Below the pieces are notes generated by a model that saw only the letters and a program-made list of their open reading frames with translations, was not told where the DNA came from and searched no databases. A stretch of DNA of 64,000 bases from NCBI RefSeq assembly GCF_014171595.1, contig NZ_CP050451.1, positions 248,001 through 312,000 of the forward strand, read 5' to 3'. The stretch comes from Massilia sp. Se16.2.3. Its GTDB lineage: Bacteria; Pseudomonadota; Gammaproteobacteria; Burkholderiales; Burkholderiaceae_D. Shown piece by piece: positions 30,800 through 44,053 of the stretch. The stretch's first letter is position 1; every line of letters begins with the position of its first letter. Made by a program: the position numbers and the translations under genes.

Positions 30800-30803
<4 letters not shown>
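28235..30803 (-). CDS. REC-PAS-GGDEF-EAL-REC regulator (frameshifted here)
   Basis: About 855 residues. In order: REC (acceptor in LIILDLHMPGMDG), PAS, GGDEF with an intact GGDEF motif (RLGGDEFAVILN), EAL with intact VEALLRW and DDFGTGYSSLAYLKRFP, then a second REC of RpfG type (VVMCDQRMPVMSG, TGITTVLDSINRGSIYKFYTKPW). Indels: extra T (minus strand) at about 30232, extra G at 29512, missing C at 28697; each correction is exact. Both catalytic motifs look functional, so it may make or degrade c-di-GMP. It overlaps the upstream kinase gene by 4 bases. Confidence 0.87.
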
Positions 30804-32840
<2,037 letters not shown>

Positions 32841-32844
<4 letters not shown>

Positions 32845-33392
32845 GTGGTCCCCGTGATGCGCCAGGCGGCGGCCAGCATGCGTGCGCTGATCTTCAGGCC
32901 GCTCGGTGCGACTTCGCGCAGCGCGACCTCGAAGCGCAGCCGGTCGCCCATCAACACGAAGTGGATCATGCCGGCCGGCGCCTCGGGGGCGTCGCTGACG
33001 GTCAGCAGCGGCAGGCCGCGCGCGGCATCGAGGAGTTCGGCGCTGGCGGCGCGTTCCAGGTTGCCGACGTACAGGACCTGCAGGCCGGCAGGCGAGTCGC
33101 CGCGGCGCAGGCGGCGCACCGTCAACGGATGGCTGCCGACCTTGCGTCCCGCCACCATCTGCTCCAGTTGCTGCGCCAGTTCCTCATTACCGGCCACGCC
33201 GATGACAAGCGGGCTGTCCGCACGCGCGAATGCCGTGCCCGGCCAGTCGACGAAGCCGGCGAACTTGACGAGGTAGGCCGCCTTCAGCGCGCTCTCGACG
33301 CGCGCCGGCTGGGCAGCGGCGCACCCGGCGAGCAGCCACAGGACGAGCAGCAGCCAGCGCGCCGGATGCGCAGCACGGACGGCGAACGCCAT
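32841..33392 (-). CDS. YfiR family periplasmic protein (DUF4154)
   Basis: A 183-residue exported protein. The signal peptide WLLLVLWLLAGCAAA has a possible lipobox (LAGC), so it may be a lipoprotein. The mature part shows VESALKAAYLVKFAGFVDWP and GLQVLYVGNL, the YfiR core. In Pseudomonas, YfiR inhibits the diguanylate cyclase YfiN in the periplasm. I choose ATG 33392; a GTG at 33422 would add 10 polar residues. It is the first gene of a three-gene coupled operon (4-base ATGA overlap with the kinase). Confidence 0.82.
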
Positions 33393-33718
33393 CACGACCG
33401 CGCCGGCCTTTCGCGGCAGCACGTGAAATGTTCAGACAGCATGAGTTCAATTGAAAAAAAGAAACGCGGCGGAAGCCGCCGCGGTGAGGATAGCAGTCCG
33501 GCTTGCGGCCATGTCGCACGTAAAGTGCATACAAGACATTTCATGAACCGGAACGCCTGCAACTCTACCCGCTCGCGTGGTCTTTGGATAGCGCAGGATG
33601 GCAATCCATGCAAGTTTGCCACACCGGTCGCGGCCTCGTCGCGCTAGAATGAATCGTGGCGGCCGCCCGCTGCCGCCAGCGCCGGCGCTACCGGTGCGCT
33701 CAACCTGGAGGAGCTCCC

Positions 33719-34201
33719 GTGTCCAACGAATTGATCGAACTTGCTACGAAAGTGGGTGCGGCGCTGCAGGCCAAGCGCCTGATCCTTGCCACGGCCGAGT
33801 CGTGCACCGGCGGCGGCGTGTCGCAGGCCGTGACCGAGATTCCCGGCTCGACCGGCTGGTTCGAATGCGGCTTCGTCACCTATTCGAATGCCTCGAAGTC
33901 CGAGATGCTCGACGTGCCGGCCGCGCTGATTGCCCAATGCGGCTCGGTCAGCGAGGAAGTCGCCGGCGCGATGGCTGCCGGCGCGCTGTCGAACAGCGTG
34001 GCCGACGTGGCCGTCTCCACCACCGGCATCGCCGGACCGACCGGCGCCGTGCCCGGCAAACCGGTCGGCACGGTCTGCTTCGGCTGGGCCCGCGGCGAGA
34101 CGGTCTATACGGAACGCCCGGTGTTCGCGGGCGACCGCCAGTCCGTGCGCGAACAGACCGTGATGCACGCGCTGCGCGGCCTGCTCCGCTTCATCGAATA
34201 G
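33719..34201 (+). CDS. pncC: Nicotinamide-nucleotide amidase (CinA C-terminal domain)
   Basis: A 160-residue enzyme that deamidates nicotinamide mononucleotide in NAD recycling. Motifs: ATAESCTGGGVSQAVTEIPGS, FVTYSNASKSEML, SVSEEVAGAMA and STTGIAGPTGAVPGKPVGTV. It corresponds to the stand-alone C-terminal domain of CinA. The start GTG 33719 has GGAGGAG upstream. The stop shares one base with the GTG start of the next gene. Confidence 0.93.
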   Translation: MSNELIELATKVGAALQAKRLILATAESCTGGGVSQAVTEIPGSTGWFECGFVTYSNASKSEMLDVPAALIAQCGSVSEEVAGAMAAGALSNSVADVAVSTTGIAGPTGAVPGKPVGTVCFGWARGETVYTERPVFAGDRQSVREQTVMHALRGLLRFIE

Positions 34202-35155
34202 TGGCCAGCCGGCCGCCGGCACCCGGCCGCGCCGCCCGGGCGCTGGCCGCGTGCGCGCTCCTTGCGGGCACGCCGCTGGTGGCCCCTGGCGCCACGGCCG
34301 CGCCTGCCCCCGGCCAGGCGGCCATGCAAACCGTCTACGCCGTAGGGGACATTGCCCGCTGCCGCCATCCAGACCCGCGCTGGTCGGGCGCGGCCGACAC
34401 CGCCGCCGTGGTCGCGGCCGGGCTTGCCGCGGACCCGGCGGCCGTGGTCCTGACCCCGGGCGACCATACCTACCCGCGCGGCACCGCGGCCGAGTTCACC
34501 GGTGCTATGGCCCCACCGGGGCCGCTTCAGCGACCGCACCTGGCCGGCGCCGGGCAACCACGAGTACTACACGAAGGATGCAGCGCCCTACTTCGCCTAT
34601 TTCGGCGCGCGCGCCGGACGCGGCTACTACAGCCTGCAGTTGGGCGCCTGGCGCGTGATCTCGCTCGACAGCAACCTGGCACCCGGCGCGCATGCGGCCA
34701 TGCTGGCCTGGCTGAAGGAAGAACTGGCAGGCGCGCCCGCCGCCGCGGGCGCCGAACCGCCCTGCACGCTGGCATTCTGGCACCATCCCCTGTACAGTTC
34801 GGGCGGGCACGGCAGCGTGCCGAAGATGCGCGAGGCCTGGGCCCTGCTGCACGCGGCCGGCGCCGAGCTGGTGCTGTCCGGCCACGACCACGATTACGAA
34901 CGCTTCGCGCCCCAGGATGCGGACGGCCGGCGCGACCCGGGCGGTATCCGCCAGTTCGTGGTCGGCACCGGCGGCGCCTATCCGACGCCCTTCCTGCGCC
35001 TGGCCGCGCACAGCGAAACGCGCGACGCCAGCCGCAACGGCGTCCTGCGCCTGCGCCTCTACCCGGGCGGCTACGACTGGGAGTTCCCGGAAGCGACCGC
35101 GCCCCAGTTGCCGAACCCCTCGCCGCCCGACCACGGTAGCGGTCGCTGCCACTAA
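34201..35155 (+). CDS. Exported calcineurin-like metallophosphoesterase (frameshifted here)
   Basis: About 317 residues. A hydrophobic Ala-rich N-terminus (residues 10-35) looks like a signal peptide. The metal-binding motifs appear in order: VGDIARC, TPGDHTYP, APGNHEYY, WHHPLYSSGGHG and LSGHDHDYERFAP. Frames must be joined near 34500-34515, where the expected CYGPTWGRF is garbled, so at least one indel is present. The start GTG 34201 uses the last base of the pncC stop. The substrate is unknown; similar proteins are annotated as purple-acid-phosphatase-like. Confidence 0.8.
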
Positions 35156-35215
35156 GGCCGCGACCGGCTGCCATTGAACCTTCATCACCTTGACCCGATT
35201 TCACCGGGAGCATCC

Positions 35216-38115
35216 ATGAAAACCCGTCCGCTGTTCGCCGCATCGCTGCTGATGGCCGCCTTGAACGGTGCCGGCGCGCAGGCAGGCGGCGCCGGGGCGT
35301 CTGGCGTTGCCGCCGGCAGCGCTGCCAGCACGCCTGCGGGCACCAGCCTGCCCGGCATCCCGACCATCGCCTTCGACAAGTACACCCTGCCCAACGGCCT
35401 GCAGGTGATCCTGGTCGAAGACAAGCGCCTGCCGCTGGTGGCGGTAAACGTCTGGTACCACGTCGGCCCGGCCAACGAAGTGCCCGGCCTGACGGGCTTT
35501 GCCCACCTGTTCGAGCACATGATGTTCGCCGGCAGCAAGCACCTGCCGCGCGGCCTGGCCGACCGCCTGCTCGAAGGGGCCGGCGCCAGCGACAGCAACG
35601 GCAGCACCGACTACGACCGCACCAATTACTACGACACGGTGCCCTCGAACCAGCTGGAACTGGCGCTGTGGGTGCACGCCGACCGCATGGGCTACCTGCT
35701 CGACGTGCTCGACCAGAAGTCGCTGACCAACCAGCAGGACGTGGTGCGCAACGAACGGCGCGAAACCGTCGAGAACGAACCCTACGGCATCGTCGAAGAA
35801 GCGCTGAACCACGCGCTGTTCCCCGAGGGCCACCCCTACCGCGCCTCGGTGATCGGTTCCCACACCGACATCCAGAATGCGAAACTGGCCGACGTGCGCG
35901 ATTTCTTCACGCGCTACTACGGCCCCAACAACGCCAGCATCGTCATCGCCGGCGACATCGACAAGGTGAAAACGCGCGCCCTGGTGGCGAAGTATTTCGG
36001 CGGCCTGCGCCGCGGCCCGGCCGTCGTGCGCCCGACGGTTGCCACGCCGCCGATCACGGCCGAGAAACGCCTGGTGGTGCCGGACCGGGTCGAACTGTCG
36101 CGCCTCTACATGGGCTGGCTGACGCCGCCCGCTTATAAGCCCGGCGATGCGGAACTCGCCGTGCTGGCGCAGATCCTGGCCGGCGGCAAGTCCAGCCGCC
36201 TGTATAAATCGCTGGTGTACGACCGCCAGATCGCCCAGGATGTCGACGCCAACCAGGATTCGCGCGCGCTGACCTCGACCTTCCTGATCGAAGTCACCGC
36301 CCGCACCGGCCACACGCCGCGCGAACTGGAGGAAGCGATCGACGAGGAGCTGAAAGCCCTGCGCGACAAGGGCCCGTCCGAGCGCGAAGTCGAACGCGCG
36401 CGCAACCAGATCGAGACAGCGATGATCAGCTCGCTGGAAAAGCTGGGCGGCGACGGTCTTGCCGATCAACTGAACCATTACAACCAGTACACGGGCGACC
36501 CCGGCTACCTGACCGAGGACGTGGCGCGCCTGCGCCGCATCACGGCGGCCGACGTACGGCGTGCCGCCCACACCTGGCTGCAGCAGCATGCGCGCGTGCT
36601 GGTGTCGGCCGTGCCCGGCACGCCGGAACTGCCGCCCGATCCGCCGGCGCCGCCGCCGCAAGGCACGTCCTCGCGCCGGGGCCGCGGGCATCAACGAAGC
36701 CGAGGCCTGGCGCGCGCGCATGCCGAAGGCGGGCCCGGCGCCGCGCATGGGAGCCGCCGCGCGGCGAGTCGTTCAAGCTGGCCAATGGCCTGACCGTGAT
36801 CCACCACTACAACCCGGCGCTGCCGCTGGTGGCGGCGGAACTGGTCATCAAAAGCGGTTCGGACGCCAATCCGATTGGCCTCCCCGGCCTGGCCGGCTTC
36901 ACGGCGCAGATGCTGACGGAAGGGACGGCCACGCGCAGCGCCCCGGGCATCGCCGATGAAATCGCCCAGCTCGGCGCTTTCCTCGATACCGACAGCGGCA
37001 CCAGTGCCTCGACGGTGTCGCTGCTGGCGCTGCGCGCCAACTTCGGCGCGGCGCTCGACGTGCTGGCCGACGTGGTGCAGCACCCCGCTTTTCCGAACGC
37101 GGAAGTGGAACGCCAGCGCGCCAGCCGCCTGGGCGACCTGATGCAGCAGCGCGACGAGCCGGAAATGGTGGCGGCGGTCGCCGCGGCCGGCGCCCTGTAC
37201 GGTCCGCGCCACCCCTACGGCTACGGCCAGCTCGGCACCGAACCGGCGATCCGCGCCGTCACGCGCAACGATGTATTGTCGTTCTGGCGCCGCCACTACG
37301 TGCCCGGCAATGCCGCGCTGGTGGTCTCGGGCGACATCTCGCGCAAGGAATTGACAGCCCTGGCCGAGGCGCGCTTCCTCGGCTGGAAGAGCGCCGAAAC
37401 GCCGTTGCCGGCGCCGGGTACGCCGGAAACGACAGGAGCGCGCGTCGTGCTGGTGGACCATCCCGGCGCCGGCCAGACCGCGCTGCGCCTGACCCGCATC
37501 GGCGCCGCACGCAGGACACGCGACTTTCCGGCGCTGGAAGTCATGAACGCGGCCTTCGGCGGCCTGTTCACCAGCCGCATCAACCAGAACCTGCGCGAGG
37601 ACAAGGGCTATACCTATGGCGTCTACTCGGGCTTCCGCTACGACCGCAGCGCCGGGCCCTTCATCGTGGCCGGCAGCGTGCGCGCGAACGCCACCGGCGC
37701 CGCGATTTCGGAACTGCTGCGCGAAGCCCGGGCCATGTTCGACAAGCCGCTCGGCGCGGCCGAACTGGCGGGCGCGCGCAACGCCCAGCTGCTGTCGCTG
37801 CCCAACCATTTCGAGACCAACAGCGACATCGGCGCCAGCCTGGCCGAGACCTTCCTCTTCGACCTGCCGCTGGACTACTACAATGCCCTGCCGGCGCGCC
37901 TGGCCGCCGTCACCGCGGCCGACGTCCAGGCCGCCGCGCGCCGCTACCTCGACCCGCAGCGCCTGGTCGTGGTGGCGGTGGGCGACCGCAAGCGCATCCT
38001 GCCGCAATTGCGCAAGCTCGATCTCGGGCCGGTCGAAGTGCGCGACAGCGAAGGGCAATTGCGGCCCGACAGTGCGGTGGTGAAGGCGCCGGCGGCCGCG
38101 CGCAGGCGGAACTAG
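35216..38115 (+). CDS. Two-domain M16 zinc peptidase (frameshifted here)
   Basis: About 966 residues, exported (signal peptide over residues 1-22). The first M16 half has the inverted zinc motif HLFEH (H97, E100, H101) and downstream ENEPYGIVEEALNHALF, which supplies the fourth ligand. The second half (from about 36770) lacks HxxEH and has the RINQNLREDKGYTYG element, as in non-catalytic partner domains. An indel near 36680 and an extra G near 36750 split the frame; corrected, it reads RMEPPRGESFKLANGLTVIHHYN. Single-chain proteins of this size occur in many proteobacteria. ATG 35216 is chosen for the signal peptide. Confidence 0.85.
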
Positions 38116-38116
38116 C

Positions 38117-38836
38117 ATGCACGAGCGCAGCGGCAGCGGCAGCGACAGCGGAGGCGGCGATTCCGGCGGCGAACTGAGCGACGCGCGCGCCCTCGCGTCG
38201 TGGTCGCACAACGTGGCGCCCGGGTGGACGCCGTGCGCAGGCAGGAAATCGCTTCGCGTGCACTGGTGACGGACGCCGCCATCGTCGCGGCCGTGCGCGC
38301 ACGCTCACCCCGCACCGGCGTCGATCTCGGCTGTGGGGAAGGCTGGCTGGTCAGGGCACTGCCAGAGGTGGAGATGGTCGGGGTCGACGCGATTGCCGCC
38401 CCGGTCGAGTCGGCACGGGCCGCGGGCGGCGGCGACTTCCGCCAACTTGCCTACGAAGACATCGCAGCGGGTGCATTACAACTGGCGGCCGATGTTGCCA
38501 TCTGTAATTTTTCGCTCATCGGCAAGGAAGCCACCGAGGGGCCTGTTGCGGGCGGCACCGGGCTACCTGCGCCCGGGCGGCACCCTGATCGTGCAGACCG
38601 TGCATCCGCTGATGGCATGCGGCGACGCGCCCTACCTCGACGGCTGGCGTCCTGGCAGCTGGGCCGGTTTCAGCGACGCCTTCCGCGATGCGCCGCCATG
38701 GTACTTCCGCACGCTCGGCAGCTGGGTCGCCCTGTTCGCCGGGAGCGGCTTGCGCCTGACCGAACTGCACGAGCCGCTGCACCCGGACACCGGCAAGCCG
38801 GTCTCGCTGCTGCTGGTGGGCGAACTGCCCCTCTGA
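38117..38836 (+). CDS. Class I SAM-dependent methyltransferase (frameshifted here)
   Basis: About 240 residues. Motif I is VDLGCGEGWLVRAL, followed by the acidic VGVDA and a late LRPGGTLIVQTVHP. The N-terminus is low complexity (Ser/Gly/Asp). Indels lie near 38217 and at about 38540 (an extra G in GAGGGGC). It begins 1 base after the M16 stop, so it is probably co-transcribed. The substrate is unknown. Confidence 0.75.
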
Positions 38837-38905
38837 ACGCTGGCTGCCGCCATGGCGTTCGCCTGGCGCGCGGCCGCTGCCTGGTTCACGCTTGCCCGGT
38901 TCCAT

Positions 38906-38941
38906 GAAAAACGGCCCGGTCCTTGTGGCGACCGGGCCGTT
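38906..38941 (-). terminator. Intrinsic terminator of the PEP-CTERM gene
   Basis: AACGGCCCGGTC (38910-38921) and GACCGGGCCGTT (38930-38941) form a perfect 12-bp stem. On the minus strand it runs into five T. It lies 70 bases after the PEP-CTERM stop and, as a hairpin, also faces the methyltransferase. Confidence 0.88.
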
Positions 38942-39010
38942 CAGTGCGAGCAGGGCAAGTAATCCGTCACCAGACGGGATGGCGCGCCCGGCGCAGGGGC
39001 ACCTCGGCAA

Positions 39011-39652
39011 TCAAGCCTGGGCTGCCTTTTTCGATTTGCGGCGTACGGCCATGCCGGCCAGGCCCAGGCCCAGCAGCGCGAGGCTGGCTGGCTCCGGCAC
39101 TTCGCTGACGCCGACTTCACGCACGTTCGACAGCTTGCCGTTGGCCGCGGTCATGGTCAGGCGCCAGGCGCCGAACTGTTCGATGCTCGGGGAGTATGGG
39201 CTGAAGATGGTGTTCTTCGAATAGCCCTGCAGAGCCGAAGCGAAGTCGTAACGGAGTTGGCCGATCGAGATCATGTAGGTACCGGCACGGTCGAACGTGT
39301 ACTGGATCGTCGAGTCGTAGCGATGCACGGAGCCGTCGCCAAAGGTTGCGCCCGAATCGTCGTTCTCGACCAGACGGGTGGTGCCGTCAAACAGGACCAT
39401 GTAGTTGTCGAAACCGGTGATCTTGCCGTCGCCGTTGAGGTCGACGCCGGTCGCTTCCCACACCAGCGAATCGAAAAAGACGTTGGTACCGGCCGTCACG
39501 TCGAACACGACGCGCGACACCTTCAGGTCGTCCACGATACCGTCGGCGTCGCCGTCGATGGTGCGGATGGTGCCGTTGATGACGGCAGCGCTCGCGCCTG
39601 CCGAGAGGGTCATGCCAGCTGCGAGCAGCAAGGCGGTCATATATTTATTCAT
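39011..39652 (-). CDS. PEP-CTERM exported protein
   Basis: A 213-residue protein with a signal peptide ending at GASA-AV. The C-terminal sorting signal is complete: VPEPASLALLGLGLAGMAV followed by RRKSKKA, the exosortase-recognition pattern. The middle part contains a possible calcium-binding DLNGDGKITGFDNYMVLFD and resembles the pre-peptidase-like beta-sandwich PEP-CTERM proteins. It is a single gene with its own sigma-54 promoter (39692-39707) and terminator. It is expected at the cell surface and linked to exopolysaccharide or flocculation. Confidence 0.9.
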   Translation of the reverse strand: MNKYMTALLLAAGMTLSAGASAAVINGTIRTIDGDADGIVDDLKVSRVVFDVTAGTNVFFDSLVWEATGVDLNGDGKITGFDNYMVLFDGTTRLVENDDSGATFGDGSVHRYDSTIQYTFDRAGTYMISIGQLRYDFASALQGYSKNTIFSPYSPSIEQFGAWRLTMTAANGKLSNVREVGVSEVPEPASLALLGLGLAGMAVRRKSKKAAQA

Positions 39653-39691
39653 TGTTCAGGACTTCACGATTAGGATTGGAGATTCCCTTTT

Positions 39692-39707
39692 AGCAATTAT
39701 TGTGCCA
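39692..39707 (-). promoter_or_regulatory. Sigma-54 promoter of the PEP-CTERM gene
   Basis: On the minus strand TGGCAC-AATAA-TTGCT matches the -24/-12 consensus TGGCAC-N5-TTGCW exactly. Transcription should start near 39681, giving a leader of about 28 bases before the ATG at 39652. This agrees with RpoN/PrsR control reported for PEP-CTERM genes in other betaproteobacteria. Confidence 0.75.
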
Positions 39708-39889
39708 AGGAAAAATATTGATAAAAATCAATCCTCTAGAAAACGCCGCGCTGTCCTCTAAATAACAGGTGTAAATATTCTCGACAACCAAGTGTTACAT
39801 CGTGCGCGTGGCACCGCAAATAACGAGCCCGTCCTGAAACCGGCGTCAAGGCTGCGGGCGCTTGGCGAACGTTCAGCCGAATGGGAGTT

Positions 39890-41336
39890 TCAGCCTGCCA
39901 GGCTGCGCAGGGCGCCTTCCAGATGCGGATAGCGGAACGAAAAGCCGCCCGCCAGCAGGCGCTCGGGCAGCACGCGTTGTCCTTCCAGCAGCAGGTCCGC
40001 CTGCTCGCCAAGCACCGCACGCATCGGCAGGCCGGGCGTCGGGAAGCCGAATGGACGCCGATGCACCCTGGCCGCCGTGCGGCCGAACTGCGCCTGGGAT
40101 ACCGATTCGGGCGCGACAAGGTTGAAGGCACCCCCTTCACCCCTGCGTGCCAGGTGGCCCATGGCCGCAATCACGTCGTTCACATGAATCCATGACAGCC
40201 ACTGGCGGCCATCGCCCAGCGGGCCACCGATCCCCAGCTTTACCGGCAACAGCATCATCGGCAACGCACCGCTGCGGCCCAGCACCACGCCGATGCGCAT
40301 ACGGGCGACCTGGACACCGAAGGCCTGCGCCCCTCGGGCTGCCTCTTCCCATTCGCGGCACAAGTCCGACATGAAGATCGGCTGCGGCGGTGCGTCCTCG
40401 GTCAGCGCCCGGTCGTCGCCGCGCGCCTGCACGCCGTAGTAGCCGATCGCCGATGCCGACAGCAGCAAGGCCGGCTTGTGCTCGGCCGTGGCGATCCAGT
40501 CGACCAGTTTTTGCGTCAGGCTCACCCGGCTGCGCCGCAGCACTGCGCGCCGCCCGGCGCTCCAGCGCCAGCCGAGGACAGGCGCCCCGGCCAGGTTGAC
40601 GACCAGGTCGAACCGGCGCGAGCGGGGCAGCGCATCCATCGACGCTATGCATTCGATGCGGCCATTGAACATCCATGCCGCCGCCCTGGCCTGACGGGTG
40701 AGCACGGTCACGCGATGGCCATCGGCCAGCAGGGCGGCGACCAGTTTCTGGCCGATGAAGCCGGTGGCGCCGGTCACGAGTACCTCCCGCGGCGTATCGG
40801 CAAAGCGCACAGGCTCGGCCGGCTGCTCCGCCTGTTTGCCGAGCGCCCGCGCTGCCAGGCCATCGCGGACACCGGACACGCCCACCCCGATGCCGCACAG
40901 TCCCGGGGAACACGGAGAGCAGGCCATGCGGGTGCCAGGCCAGCGCCGTGGGTTGCGCCAGCCAGCCCGGCGCATTCAAGGCCAGCAGCGCGATGAAAGC
41001 GCCGCCATTCATGGCCAGCACCGTGTGCGTGACGCGCTCCGTCGCGGGGAGCAGGCGCGTACGGTCTTCCACCACGAAGTCCCACAGCGTCAGCGCGATC
41101 TCCACCGCGAATACGGCCAGCAGCACGAGGGCCCACAGGCCGTGGAACTCCCAGGCCGCCAGGCCGATGAACAGGGCGCTGTAGATGAGTGCGCGCACCG
41201 CGTGGATGCCCAGCTCCAGGCGCGCGCTCGCCCGCTTGGGCAGCGCCTCGGTGAGTTCATGGTGAAACAGGGTGTCGAAGGCGCCGAGGCAGCCCTGGGC
41301 CGCCAGCAACCCCAACGCCAGTGTGTGGGTATTCAT
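39890..41336 (-). CDS. Five-helix membrane domain fused to TIGR01777-type epimerase (frameshifted here)
   Basis: About 482 residues. The first 145 hold about five hydrophobic segments (LGLLAAQGCLGAFDTLFHH, IYSALFIGLAAWEF, VLLAVFAVEIALTLWDF and others). After a linker comes an SDR-type sugar-nucleotide epimerase-like domain (VLVTGATGFIGQKLVAALL, NLAGAP, SASAIGYYG, LSWIHVNDVIAAM). One extra C at about 40908 in TTCCCCGGG splits it; the join FPGLCGIGVGVSG is otherwise smooth. The join spans a shift, so the fusion is likely but not certain. It overlaps the upstream membrane gene by 4 bases. Confidence 0.75.
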
Positions 41337-41848
41337 GCTGTCACCTCGTGCTTGTTGTCGCGGCGGTCATGCACGAACAGGTAGACCAGGGGCGGGAGCA
41401 TGGCAACGAGGGCCAGCGTGTCGAGCCATACATGGGACCAGCAGCCGGCCTGCAGCGACACCGCGATGTCCTGCGGCGCCCACAGTACGAGGCCAGCGCC
41501 CAGCGCGACCCAGGCGAACGGCAGGCGCCCGCGCGCACCCAGCCACACCGGGGCGCCCATCCAGACCGCTGCAGCCTGCACGGTGGCGCCGAACAGGGCC
41601 ATCCACCACAGCTGGTGCGAACGTGCGGCTGGCGGCGCCGCGGGGCCGTAGAAGGCGGCTTCGATTCCTGCGTGATAGCCGTCCAGCAGGGGGTGGGCGG
41701 CAACCCGGGGCAGCAGCAGGCCGACGAGCAGGTGCAGCGCGACGGCCGCATATAGCCAGCGGATCGACCAGGTCCGCAAGCCGGCACCGGATCGGGTGCG
41801 CGCGGCAGGGAAAGGCGCGGCATGCATGGCGGAGGGTGCGGGCATCAT
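41333..41848 (-). CDS. Small integral membrane protein of the GbsR operon
   Basis: 171 residues, not assigned to a named family. Four hydrophobic segments are visible (LYAAVALHLLVGLLLPRVA, WWMALFGATVQAAAVWMG, AWVALGAGLVLWAPQDIAV, LDTLALVAMLPPLVYLFV), with a charged C-terminus DRRDNKHEVTA. It overlaps the regulator gene upstream and the epimerase gene downstream, each by an ATGA of 4 bases. The three proteins are therefore made together. The function is unknown; its partner downstream also has a membrane domain. Confidence 0.7.
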   Translation of the reverse strand: MMPAPSAMHAAPFPAARTRSGAGLRTWSIRWLYAAVALHLLVGLLLPRVAAHPLLDGYHAGIEAAFYGPAAPPAARSHQLWWMALFGATVQAAAVWMGAPVWLGARGRLPFAWVALGAGLVLWAPQDIAVSLQAGCWSHVWLDTLALVAMLPPLVYLFVHDRRDNKHEVTA

Positions 41849-42387
41849 GTGGCGCTCCTGTCGTCCGGGCCGAGAAAGCGCGCGACCTTGCCGCCCATTT
41901 TCAGGAAGCGCTGCAGCGTGGCCGGCGGCAGGTGCTTGTAGTCCTCGTAGGTGGTGGTGAGCATGTCGAGGAAGCCGAGCACTTCGTGAATGCGCGCGAG
42001 TGAGCCCTCCTCCATGCCCGGATCGCCCTCGCCTTCGATGGCGCACTCGCGCAAGACCGTCAGGGTGGGATCGATTTCGCGACGCTTGCGCTCCTCGACG
42101 ATGACACGGAAGATTTCCCATACGTCCTGCAGGGCGACGAAATGGTCGCGCCGGTCGCCCATCAGGTGGGTCACCCTGATCAGTTTCCAGCTTTGCAGCT
42201 CGCGGATGCTGTTGCTGACGTTGGAACGTGCCACACCCAGCGCGTCGACGATGTCGTCGGCCGAGAGGGGGCGGTTGGCCAGGAATAGCAAGGCGTGGAT
42301 TTGCCCCACGGTGCGATTCACGCCCCAGCGGGCGCCCATCTCGCCCCAGTGCAGGACAAACTTCTGTTCGGTTGGGCTGAGTGCCAT
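41845..42387 (-). CDS. GbsR/MarR-type transcriptional regulator
   Basis: A 180-residue DNA-binding protein. The winged helix lies at residues about 25-85 (GQIHALLFLANRPLSADDIVDALGVARSNVSNSIRELQSWKLI), matching the GbsR branch of MarR. The C-terminal helical part (LARIHEVLGFLDMLTTTYEDY) probably dimerises. It is the first gene of a three-gene coupled operon. A 9-bp perfect palindrome 18 bases upstream is its likely own operator, suggesting autorepression. Confidence 0.85.
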   Translation of the reverse strand: MALSPTEQKFVLHWGEMGARWGVNRTVGQIHALLFLANRPLSADDIVDALGVARSNVSNSIRELQSWKLIRVTHLMGDRRDHFVALQDVWEIFRVIVEERKRREIDPTLTVLRECAIEGEGDPGMEEGSLARIHEVLGFLDMLTTTYEDYKHLPPATLQRFLKMGGKVARFLGPDDRSAT

Positions 42388-42405
42388 GATTTCTCTTTCT
42401 TCGCT

Positions 42406-42427
42406 AATTTCTGTTCATACAGAAATT
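42406..42427. promoter_or_regulatory. Palindromic operator of the GbsR-type regulator
   Basis: AATTTCTGT (42406-42414) and ACAGAAATT (42419-42427) are perfect inverted arms around TCAT. The site is AT-rich in a GC-rich region, has the size expected for a MarR-family dimer, and lies 18 bases upstream of the regulator's start. Its role is inferred from position. Confidence 0.65.
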
Positions 42428-42483
42428 TACGAAGGAATGCTGCCTTTGTCAAGGTATCAAGCTTCGCTCGACCGCAGAAATGA

Positions 42484-42518
42484 CAATGCCCGCTGCACGG
42501 GTGGTGCGGCGGGCATTG
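42484..42518 (-). terminator. Hairpin after glf
   Basis: CAATGCCCGC (42484-42493) pairs with GCGGGCATTG (42509-42518), extended by GCAC/GTGC inside. It lies 51 bases after the glf stop. There is no T run, so it may be a weak or Rho-assisted terminator, or only a stabilising 3' hairpin. Confidence 0.45.
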
Positions 42519-42568
42519 CGGCTGTCGGGGGTCCCGGCAGCGACGGCGGCTTGTCGGTTGTCCCGGAA

Positions 42569-44027
<1,459 letters not shown>

Positions 44028-44053
44028 AACATGTGAACAACTCTTCACATGTT
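44028..44053. promoter_or_regulatory. Palindromic ArsR/SmtB-type operator
   Basis: AACATGTGAA (44028-44037) and TTCACATGTT (44044-44053) are perfect 10-base inverted arms around CAACTC. This matches the form of SmtB/CzrA-type sites (12-2-12-like with TGAA...TTCA). It covers the first possible ATG (44049) of the regulator gene, so binding would block both transcription and the start region. Confidence 0.7.
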
